Of a DNA stretch of 10,774 nucleotides, positions 5,911 through 10,774 are shown in pieces. The DNA is from Anaerolineae bacterium. Its GTDB lineage: Bacteria; Chloroflexota; Anaerolineae; SpSt-600. A program made the translations under genes and the position numbers. Numbering within the stretch: the first letter of the stretch is position 1; every line of letters starts with the position of its first letter. The stretch lies in NCBI GenBank assembly GCA_028275425.1, contig JAPWUT010000036.1:1-10774 (forward strand), in the 5' to 3' direction. The notes beneath the pieces are model-generated. The model worked only from the letters and a program-made list of their open reading frames with translations. It ran no database searches and had not been told where the DNA came from.

Positions 5911-6993
5911 TTAAGAGCCAAGCTCTTCCAACTTGCGGGCTTGCTCTTCGGCAATCAAGGCTTCTATGAACTCATCAAGCTCTCCATCCAGCACTTCCTC
6001 CAGCCTGTAGGAGGTTAGGCCGATACGATGGTCCGTAACCCTGTTCTGGGGGAAATTGTAAGTGCGGATTTTCTCGCTCCGCTCCCCAGTCCCTACCTGC
6101 TTGCGGCGCTCTTGATCAATCTGCTCCCTAACCTTGCGCTGCTCCATCTCGTAAAGCTTGGCTCTGAGGATAGCTAAGGCCCGCTCCTTGTTCTGGTATT
6201 GGGAGCGCTCGCTCTCGCAGGAGACCGTTATCCCTGTGGGGATGTGGGTAATTCGGACGGCTGTAGCATTCTTCTGCATGTGCTGACCCCCAGGACCGGA
6301 GGAGCGGTATACGTCTATTTCCAGGTCATCCGGATTTATGTGTATTTCCACGTCATCTACCTGGGGTAGAACGGCTACGGTGGCGGTGGAAGTATGGATA
6401 CGGCCACTTGCTTCGGTTATCGGTACTCTCTGAACTCTGTGGACACCGCTTTCGTATTTTAAGCGAGAGTATGCCCCTTTCCCCTTTATCTGGAATACGA
6501 CTTCTTTAAATCCTCCCAAGCCAGTGGAATGGGAGCTCAGGATTTCCACATCCCAACCTTGTTTCTCAGCGTAGCGGGTGTACATCCTGAAGAGGTCGGC
6601 GGCAAAGAGGGCAGCTTCTTCCCCGCCAGCCCCGGCCCTTATTTCCATTATCACATCTTTTTCGTCCTTTGGGTCCTTAGGGATGAGGAGGGCTTTGAGG
6701 CGCTTCTCTGCTTCCTCTATTTTGCCCTCCAGCTCTTTAACCTCAGCCTTAGCAAGCTCCCTGAGCTCTTCGTCATCCGATTCTTCCACCAAGGCTTTGG
6801 CTTCCTCAAACTGTTTGGTCAGCTTCTTGTAATCCCTGTAAGCTTGGACAAGCTCCTCCAGTTCGGCTTGCTCCTGGGCATACTCGGCCATTTTCTCCGG
6901 GTTCGCCAAGACCTCTGGCAAACCCATGAGTTCATTGAGTTCTTCGTAGCGCTTCTCCGCTTTTTCCAACTTCTCCAGAAGCTTTTCCAGCAT
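5911..6993 (-). CDS. prfA: Peptide chain release factor 1
   Basis: A 360-residue class I release factor that reads UAA and UAG in the ribosomal A site and triggers peptide release. The N-terminal coiled-coil domain (about 1-100) is rich in Glu and Lys. The PCRF domain follows (IRAGAGGEEAALFAADL). The codon-recognition tripeptide is P191-I192-T193 in VQRVPITEASGRIHTS, fitting the P-x-T pattern of RF1 and not the SPF of RF2. The catalytic GGQ is at 235-237 in SSGPGGQHMQKNATAVRITH. Length is normal. The ATG at 6993 is in the usual place (MLEKLLEKLEKAEKRYEEL); AAAGG lies immediately upstream and GGGAGG is about 13 nt away. The prmC methyltransferase often found next to prfA is not seen downstream, where thrS converges. 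Confidence 0.97.
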   Translation of the reverse strand: MLEKLLEKLEKAEKRYEELNELMGLPEVLANPEKMAEYAQEQAELEELVQAYRDYKKLTKQFEEAKALVEESDDEELRELAKAEVKELEGKIEEAEKRLKALLIPKDPKDEKDVIMEIRAGAGGEEAALFAADLFRMYTRYAEKQGWDVEILSSHSTGLGGFKEVVFQIKGKGAYSRLKYESGVHRVQRVPITEASGRIHTSTATVAVLPQVDDVEIHINPDDLEIDVYRSSGPGGQHMQKNATAVRITHIPTGITVSCESERSQYQNKERALAILRAKLYEMEQRKVREQIDQERRKQVGTGERSEKIRTYNFPQNRVTDHRIGLTSYRLEEVLDGELDEFIEALIAEEQARKLEELGS

Positions 6994-7350
6994 CCTTTCC
7001 GTTCACCTCCCAGCTATAAAGTCAAGATATTTTACCACACAAATCCATGCCTCCAAAAGCCAGCCAAGTTTGCGGCCAGGGTTTATCAATGCTCCAATCT
7101 TGCGGCAGAATTTACCATACAGAATTGGCTGAATCAAGGAGAAAACCTGCATACCAGGTCATAAAGGCCTGCCCCGAAAGGACTCAAACGACTTGGGTCA
7201 GGAGGGCTGTTTAGAGAATTGATAAACCCTGGGAATGGGAGAGGCTGGCGAGAAGGTTAGCTCCTGACCTGGTCCAGGGGCGGGGTTGCCGTCATCCATC
7301 AGGCAACACTATAGGGGAAGACCAGGACCATTTGCAGGGGGTGAACAAAG
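6994..7350. other. 357-bp gap between ttuA and prfA with inverted repeats, no gene recognised
   Basis: No coding region with plausible start, codon pattern or family resemblance is present on either strand. The gap contains a perfect 15-bp inverted repeat, CCAGGGTTTATCAAT (7076-7090) and its complement (7218-7232), extendable inward to 20 of 22 matching positions. Further complementary pairs are GACTCAA/TTGGGTC (7181-7199, one G-T pair), GGTCAGGAG (7196-7204) with CTCCTGACC (7261-7269), ACCAGGTCA (7153-7161) with TGACCTGGT (7265-7273), and the hairpin GTTGCC/GGCAAC (7285-7307). Several of these compete with one another. The right end near 7010-7060 probably carries the prfA promoter. A structured RNA or a decayed non-autonomous element are both possible; I recognise neither tRNA, tmRNA, 6S, SRP nor RNase P RNA. 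Confidence 0.5.
7029..7057 (-). promoter_or_regulatory. Candidate promoter of prfA
   Basis: On the minus strand TAAAAT (7029-7034) lies 36 bp upstream of the prfA ATG, with TTTGGA (7052-7057) 17 bp further upstream. The -10 is good; the -35 is weak. Because ttuA ends more than 350 bp upstream of prfA, an independent promoter is expected. Confidence 0.45.
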
Positions 7351-8322
7351 TTAGGCAAATTCTACGTCCGTTGAACCTTCCAATGCAGCTTCTACCTCTT
7401 CCTTTGAAGGCTTGTAGACGAGGCGACAGAAGGCGCAATAGCCGGGGGCAGTAGTGGGCTGCCCGCACCTCTGGCAGGCGTGAAGAGGAGGAGCCTCTTC
7501 CTCCTTGAAACGAACCCTCCCCTCTTCTTTAGCCTGGAGAAAGGAGAGGTAAAAGCTGAGCTTGCTCCCCGGGGAGTTCCTTTCCAACTGGTTCAAGAGG
7601 TTTTTGTAGAAGATGGAGGTTGAACCCACGGCATAGGGGCATTCATCGTAAATGTAGTCAATGCCCATGAGGAGGGCATAAGCAGCCGTTTCCCTCTCGT
7701 ACATCCGGCAGAATGGCTTGACCTTCCGAGCTAACCCTGGGTAATCGGAGGGGAGGACAGGCCCTTGCCGGGCCAGATAGCCTGTCTGCCAGCGCAGGAC
7801 GTTGCCCAAAAGGGCTGCCGCTTCATCATCCAAGTTGTGGCCGGTGGCAATAGCATAGTAGCCACCTTCAATAGCCAAGCGGTTCATTTCATGCCGCTTG
7901 ACCAGACCGCATAGCGCACAGACCCTTTGCCCACGCCATGATTCCCTGGCAAATTCGGGGATGCTCCGCCCGTAAAGGGCTTTTATGTCTACAATGTGTA
8001 GCTCGGCCTCAGGGTGGGCCGAAGCAAATTGTTTAACCTTTTCCAAGGATACCTGGGAGTAGCCCTGATGCTCTATCCCCAAGTTTATGTACATTCCATC
8101 CGCTTTATACCCCAAGCGCAGGAGGACATCCCAGAGCGATAGGCTATCCTTCCCTCCAGAGACAGCCACCAAGATTTTGTCTTCCCTCCGGAACATCTTG
8201 TAAAGCCGTATCGTTTTCTCCGTGCGCTCTACGAACCATTCAATGTAATGGTCGCGGCAGAGGGCCAGCTTGTGCTGGCGCATGTTCATAACTGCTTCCT
8301 TACCGCATTTGCGACATCTCAT
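7351..8322 (-). CDS. ttuA: TtuA-like tRNA 2-thiolation enzyme (tRNA U54 sulfurtransferase)
   Basis: A 323-residue enzyme of the TtcA/TtuA/Ncs6 family. In Thermus thermophilus TtuA converts 5-methyluridine 54 of the tRNA T-loop to its 2-thio form, which stiffens tRNA at high temperature. Visible: an N-terminal zinc finger C3, C6, C22, H25; the ATP-pyrophosphatase loop VSGGKDS (54-60); C135 and C138 in VCALCG plus C228 in DECPYA, the spacing expected for the three Fe-S cluster ligands; ATGHNLDDEA (159-168); and a second zinc site C283, C286, C296, C299. All key residues are present and the length fits the family. The ATG at 8322 lies 1 nt after the stop of ttuB, and its Shine-Dalgarno lies inside the last codons of ttuB, so the two are co-transcribed and probably translationally coupled. 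The adenylating partner (TtuC/MoeB-like) and sulfur donor are not in the window. Confidence 0.9.
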   Translation of the reverse strand: MRCRKCGKEAVMNMRQHKLALCRDHYIEWFVERTEKTIRLYKMFRREDKILVAVSGGKDSLSLWDVLLRLGYKADGMYINLGIEHQGYSQVSLEKVKQFASAHPEAELHIVDIKALYGRSIPEFARESWRGQRVCALCGLVKRHEMNRLAIEGGYYAIATGHNLDDEAAALLGNVLRWQTGYLARQGPVLPSDYPGLARKVKPFCRMYERETAAYALLMGIDYIYDECPYAVGSTSIFYKNLLNQLERNSPGSKLSFYLSFLQAKEEGRVRFKEEEAPPLHACQRCGQPTTAPGYCAFCRLVYKPSKEEVEAALEGSTDVEFA

Positions 8323-8323
8323 C

Positions 8324-8515
8324 TCATCCTCCCGAAATCACGGCAATGAGCTTGACCACATCTCCATCCTTTAAAACGGTGTCTTCGGTTATGAGTTTGC
8401 CGTCCTTTACCGGGATTACAGCTTCTATCAGCAAGCCAACTTCTTCCACTGCTTTTTTGACCGTTATCCCCGGCCTTACTTCCCATTCTTTGTCCCTGTA
8501 AATTAACTTGACCAT
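8324..8515 (-). CDS. ttuB: TtuB-like ubiquitin-fold sulfur carrier protein
   Basis: A 63-residue beta-grasp protein of the ThiS/MoaD type, ending in the free diglycine VISGG that is adenylated and converted to a thiocarboxylate. It starts MVKLIYRDKEWEVRPGITVKKAVEEVG, the usual strand-turn-strand-helix of the fold, and has LKDGDVVKLIAVISGG at the end. Immediate linkage to ttuA makes a TtuB role (sulfur donor to TtuA) more likely than ThiS or MoaD; no thiamin or molybdopterin gene is nearby. In Thermus, TtuB is also conjugated to proteins; whether that holds here cannot be told. It also resembles the TGS domain missing from ThrS, since both are beta-grasp folds, but the C-terminal GG and operon position argue for a carrier. 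The SD is a G-run (GAGGGGGG) about 5 nt before the ATG. Confidence 0.85.
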   Translation of the reverse strand: MVKLIYRDKEWEVRPGITVKKAVEEVGLLIEAVIPVKDGKLITEDTVLKDGDVVKLIAVISGG

Positions 8516-8575
8516 TTCGCCCCCCTCATTAAGTTTTGCAGAAGGCTGCCAGCGAAGGAGCAGTTTTCTAAGATA

Positions 8576-8604
8576 AGCTTACTCAACAAAGGTTAAGGAG
8601 TCAA
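8576..8604 (-). promoter_or_regulatory. Candidate promoter of the ttuB-ttuA operon
   Basis: On the minus strand TTGACT (8599-8604) is followed after 17 bp by TAAGCT (8576-8581). The -35 matches at five of six positions, the -10 at only three. It is 61 bp upstream of the ttuB ATG and just outside the right-hand repeat array. The same weak -10 (TAAGCT) is proposed for the response regulator promoter. Confidence 0.45.
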
Positions 8605-8643
8605 GCCCGCCAGCGATGGGTTTAACCCCGTAAGCTTAGGGTC

Positions 8644-9057
8644 TGCCGGCGTTTTGGTTCCTTTTGTGGCAAGCCTGCAAGAGCAGGCTACTCGCCTCTT
8701 TTCCCCCGCCATGGGGGCTTCGCCCCCCCTGGACCCCGTTTGCCCACCCTCGTTGGCTGAAAGTTCGCCAGCGTTTTGGGTCCCACTCGTGGCGGGGTTG
8801 CTAATGTGGGCAATTCGTCCCCTTTTTAATGTTCTCGGGGGCACATCCCCCAAACCCCCTGCCAGGGGGCTGCGCCCCCTGGATCCCCAGTTTCCCACCC
8901 TCGTGGACTGAGGGTTTGCCAGCGTTTTGAAGGTTACCCTCTCCCCCAGCCGAACCCTGCCAAATTTTCCCCCTTCCCTCGCAGGGAAGAGGGTCAGGGG
9001 GTTAGGTCGGAAAGGCACATCCCCCACGCCCCTGGCCCCCCAGTTCCTCACCATCAG
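8644..9057 (-). repeat. Right array of the same repeat family, inverted and degenerate
   Basis: Copies of the 282-826 repeat in the opposite orientation. The landmark GCGTTTTGG (reverse complement of the unit start) is at 8649, 8771 and 8932, giving spacings of 122 and 161 bp. A third, eroded copy extends to about 9057. Hairpins seen: AGCCTGC/GCAGGCT (8672-8689), GGGGGC/GCCCCC with loop TTC (8713-8727), GGGGG/CCCCC (8837-8851), and CCAGGGGGC/GCCCCCTGG (8862-8882, perfect). The 122-bp unit lacks the GTGGGGGG/CCCCCCAC hairpin and carries the AGCCTGC stem in place of the AGCCCGCATTAGCAACC spacer. Read on the minus strand, the G-run block is preserved at 8723-8749 and 8875-8900. The array fills the space between the ttuB promoter and the amaP promoter. 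No coding content is supported. Confidence 0.87.
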
Positions 9058-9070
9058 ACGCGCGCCCCTT

Positions 9071-9099
9071 TTGGAGGCGAAAAAGAACGGTGCTATAAT
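9071..9099 (+). promoter_or_regulatory. Extended -10 promoter of the AmaP-like gene
   Basis: A perfect -10 TATAAT (9094-9099) with TGC directly upstream forms an extended -10 element; a partial -35 TTGGAG (9071-9076) is 17 bp upstream. It lies 30 bp before the ATG and immediately after the repeat array. Confidence 0.75.
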
Positions 9100-9128
9100 C
9101 CCTAAGAAAATTCAAGTGGAGGGCAAAG

Positions 9129-9683
9129 ATGAATGTCTTTAACCGCATTGTGGTGGTAATCTTGCTCCTCGCCGGGCTTGTCCTCTGGCCCGCATTTTTC
9201 CTTTTCCCTCAGCAATTTCTGTCTAACCTCACTGGAGCCATTTCCAGTTTTGAGCAAACCCTTGAAGGTTTGACCCCCACCCTGAGGCTCGGCGCCGGCA
9301 TAGCCTTGGCTATCCTAAGCTTCCTGCTTTGCCTCTTGCTCCTAATCTTAGAACTCCGCCCTTCTAAACCAGGCGTGGTCAGGGTAACTAAGGCCGATAA
9401 AGGGGAAATCCTCCTGGAGCTTGATTCCGTAGCCCGCCGGATTCAACAAACTGTCGCTCAAGTCCCCAACGTGGTGGAAGTAAAGCCATCGGTCAAAAGA
9501 AGCGGGGCTGGTGTAGCCGTTGAGGCCAGTATCGTCACAACCCCAGAAGTAAATGTGCCGGAAAAAAGCAGGGAAATTATGGAAATCGTAAAGAACCTCG
9601 TGGAGGGAGAAATCGGGGTTAAGTTGACCCGCCTCCAGCTCAGGCTCAAGCACCTAAGAGCACCGATTACAGTCAAGAAGTAA
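9129..9683 (+). CDS. AmaP-like membrane protein with Asp23/DUF322-type domain
   Basis: A 184-residue membrane protein. Two hydrophobic segments (about 6-27 and 53-77) form a hairpin in the membrane, with a short loop between (QQFLSNLTGAISSFEQTLEG). The C-terminal half (about 84-175) resembles the Asp23 (alkaline shock protein) domain: KGEILLELDSVARRIQQTVAQVPNV, then a variable turn and VAVEASIVTTPEVNVPEKSREI, an alternating beta-alpha pattern. This order matches AmaP, which in Staphylococcus anchors Asp23 to the membrane and is linked to cell envelope stress. No separate asp23 gene is in the window, so the function here is inferred from architecture only. GGAGG lies 6 nt upstream of the ATG. 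The 3' end overlaps the convergent lipoprotein gene by 11 bp. Confidence 0.7.
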   Translation: MNVFNRIVVVILLLAGLVLWPAFFLFPQQFLSNLTGAISSFEQTLEGLTPTLRLGAGIALAILSFLLCLLLLILELRPSKPGVVRVTKADKGEILLELDSVARRIQQTVAQVPNVVEVKPSVKRSGAGVAVEASIVTTPEVNVPEKSREIMEIVKNLVEGEIGVKLTRLQLRLKHLRAPITVKK

Positions 9684-10221
9684 CCCGACCCTTGATGAAA
9701 ATCACGCCCGTTTCGGTCTTGATTTCTTCAATGTAAAGCCGCAGCTTGGCTTCGGCAAGAGTTTCGGAAGCGATACGGGAAATGGTCCTGAGGGTAACGG
9801 CAGGTAAAGATGTCCGGTTAACCTTGATTTTGAGGAAGCGAACCCCCACTGCCCCACCCTCAACGTACAGCTGGAATTCCACCACCAAATTCAACGGCGA
9901 AGGAGCCAGGTCAACGACAGTGGCCGCAAAGATTATCTTGTCCTTCTCAATCCAAATCCTGGGCTCCCGCAGAGGTTGCTCTTTGAGCCGCTCTTCCAAG
10001 GTGAAGACGAGGAGGGAAGTTAACTCCGATTCGGTGAAGCTGAGGGAGAACGAGCCTTGCCGCTGGGCGGTGTAGATTTTGCCCCACGCGCTATCAGCAA
10101 GCTCTCTGGAAATTTCTATCCGGCGAGAGGGGAGCACTTGGCTCGCTCCGCCCCCAATGCACCCCGAAAGAAGAATCAAAATGACCACCCCTAAGAGAAA
10201 AGCCAGCAGAGCCTTTCGCAT
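9673..10221 (-). CDS. Predicted lipoprotein of unknown function
   Basis: A 182-residue lipoprotein. MRK followed by a hydrophobic stretch and a lipobox LSGC puts the lipidated Cys at residue 21, then a short GGGAS linker. The mature part is a mix of amphipathic strands and helices: FSLSFTESELTSLLVFTLEERL, PRIWIEKDKIIFAATVVD, VVEFQLYVEGGAVGVRFLKIKV and SRIASETLAEAKLRLYIEEI. This pattern (a helix that could sit at a membrane plus long beta strands) recalls YpmS/DUF2140 or DUF2993 lipid-binding-like proteins, but the resemblance is by eye and weak. No catalytic residues stand out. The ATG at 10221 has a GGGGGTG about 5 nt upstream and its own promoter. It is divergent from apgM and convergent with the AmaP-like gene. 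Confidence 0.75.
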   Translation of the reverse strand: MRKALLAFLLGVVILILLSGCIGGGASQVLPSRRIEISRELADSAWGKIYTAQRQGSFSLSFTESELTSLLVFTLEERLKEQPLREPRIWIEKDKIIFAATVVDLAPSPLNLVVEFQLYVEGGAVGVRFLKIKVNRTSLPAVTLRTISRIASETLAEAKLRLYIEEIKTETGVIFIKGRVTS

Positions 10222-10243
10222 CTTTCACCCCCCTTTTGTTGAC

Positions 10244-10272
10244 ATTATACCGCAACTTCGCCTGGGGTTAAA
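10244..10272 (-). promoter_or_regulatory. Promoter of the lipoprotein gene
   Basis: On the minus strand a perfect -10 TATAAT (10244-10249) lies 22 bp upstream of the ATG, with a weak -35 TTTAAC (10267-10272) 17 bp further upstream. It is back to back with the apgM promoter; the two -35 boxes are 1 bp apart. Confidence 0.6.
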
Positions 10273-10273
10273 A

Positions 10274-10302
10274 TTGGAAAATTTCCCGGATTCTGCTAAA
10301 CT
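10274..10302 (+). promoter_or_regulatory. Promoter of apgM
   Basis: TTGGAA (10274-10279), a 17-bp spacer and TAAACT (10297-10302), the latter with a TGC extension. It lies 30 bp upstream of the apgM ATG. Because its -35 abuts the -35 of the divergent lipoprotein promoter, the two polymerases would compete for the same stretch. Confidence 0.55.
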
Positions 10303-10332
10303 TAAGGCCGCAGAGCCGGAAGGAGGTGACCT

Positions 10333-10774
10333 ATGGATTTTGACCGATTGAAGGAGCTGGTCTTTCAGAACGAAGCCAAAATTGTCCTATTGGTGATGGA
10401 CGGGCTTGGGGGATTACCCAGGGAGCCGGGAGGCCTTACCGAACTGGAAAGTGCCCACACTCCCAACATGGACTTCCTCGCTTCCAGAGGGATATGTGGC
10501 CTCCTGGACCCGATAGCTCCAGGCATAACCCCTGGGAGTGGGCCTGCTCACCTGGCTCTATTCGGTTACGACCCCCTCCGCTATGAAATCGGGAGGGGGG
10601 TGCTGGAGGCCCTGGGCATCGGTTTCCCCTTGGAAAAGGACGACTTGGCGGCCAGGGGGAACTTTTGCACCGTGGACGAAAAAGGCCTCGTCACCGACCG
10701 CCGCGCCGGCCGGATTGATACCCAGTTCAATGCTATGCTTTGCCAGAAGCTTGAGGAAATAAAGCTTCCGGGCA
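10333..10774 (+). CDS. apgM: Archaeal-type cofactor-independent phosphoglycerate mutase (N-terminal part)
   Basis: The first 147 codons; the gene continues past the right edge of the window (family members are about 400 residues). It interconverts 3- and 2-phosphoglycerate in glycolysis/gluconeogenesis without 2,3-bisphosphoglycerate and belongs to the alkaline phosphatase superfamily. Visible: the metal-binding first strand KIVLLVMDGLGG (D23), SAHTPNMDFLASRG (40-53), and ITPGSGPAHLALFGYDP (65-81), in which S69 is the expected phosphoserine nucleophile and D80 and P81 follow. YEIGRGVLEALG and RAGRIDT are also typical of the archaeal-type (aPGAM) branch and distinguish it from the longer GpmI enzyme. 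The ATG is preceded by AGGAGGTGACCT, a strong Shine-Dalgarno at a standard distance. Nothing in the visible part is broken. Confidence 0.93.
   Translation, partial: MDFDRLKELVFQNEAKIVLLVMDGLGGLPREPGGLTELESAHTPNMDFLASRGICGLLDPIAPGITPGSGPAHLALFGYDPLRYEIGRGVLEALGIGFPLEKDDLAARGNFCTVDEKGLVTDRRAGRIDTQFNAMLCQKLEEIKLPG

Noticed and set aside
6424..6426. Unusual PIT codon-recognition tripeptide in RF1
   Set aside because: The middle residue of the RF1 P-x-T tripeptide varies naturally (for example Ala, Val, Glu), so Ile is not evidence of altered stop codon reading.
6529..7164. A 211-codon open frame on the plus strand
   Set aside because: Mostly the antisense shadow of prfA, extended into the intergenic gap; Leu/Phe-rich translation typical of an antisense frame to a Glu/Lys-rich coiled coil.
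7141..7340. A tRNA, tmRNA or SRP RNA in the prfA-ttuA gap
   Set aside because: No GTTCRA T-loop, acceptor stem with CCA, tag reading frame or GGAAG-type SRP loop could be found on either strand.
8324..8515. The 63-residue beta-grasp protein as the split-off TGS domain of ThrS
   Set aside because: It ends in a free Gly-Gly as sulfur carriers do, is in an operon with ttuA, and is several kb away on the opposite strand from thrS.
8593..9054. A 153-codon open frame on the minus strand through the right array
   Set aside because: It reads the same repeat as the left array, with the same low-complexity peptide; no conserved domain, and it has no consistent frame with the left copies.

Overview
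This window looks like chromosome from a moderately GC-rich, probably thermophilic bacterium, most likely of the Chloroflexi (Anaerolineae-like). The lineage is inferred from the gene mix, not from a marker phylogeny: a ttuB-ttuA tRNA thiolation pair (typical of thermophiles), an archaeal-type phosphoglycerate mutase, a T-box controlled thrS, an Asp23/AmaP-type membrane protein, and an RF1 with the GGQHMQKNAT variant around its GGQ loop. Most of the genes are housekeeping genes of translation and central metabolism. No phage, transposase, CRISPR array or toxin gene is visible.

Layout. At 1-123 (minus) lies the N-terminus of a response regulator. At 282-826 there is a tandem array of four GC-rich units of about 152 bp, each rich in hairpins and G-runs. 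At 939-3621 (minus) are a BMP-family substrate-binding lipoprotein gene and, downstream of it, dihydrolipoyl dehydrogenase (lpdA), separated by a terminator-like hairpin. At 3838-5906 (plus) is a complete regulatory unit: consensus promoter, threonine T-box leader (specifier ACC), terminator, and a thrS whose product lacks the usual N-terminal TGS domain. prfA (5911-6993, minus) converges on thrS with a 4-bp gap. An unexplained 357-bp gap with a 15-bp inverted repeat follows, then ttuA and ttuB (7351-8515, minus). At 8644-9057 the same repeat family reappears in the opposite orientation. At 9129-10774 are an AmaP-like membrane protein gene (plus), a convergent lipoprotein gene (minus) and, divergent from that, the first 147 codons of apgM (plus).

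How the parts relate. thrS, prfA and ttuA/ttuB all serve translation: tRNA-Thr charging, termination at UAA/UAG, and 2-thiolation of tRNA position 54. lpdA and apgM belong to carbon metabolism but have no pathway partners here. The BMP lipoprotein is an orphan without its ABC permease and ATPase. The most distinctive non-coding features are the two inverted repeat arrays framing a segment of about 8 kb, the fully readable T-box switch, and the structured gap between prfA and ttuA.
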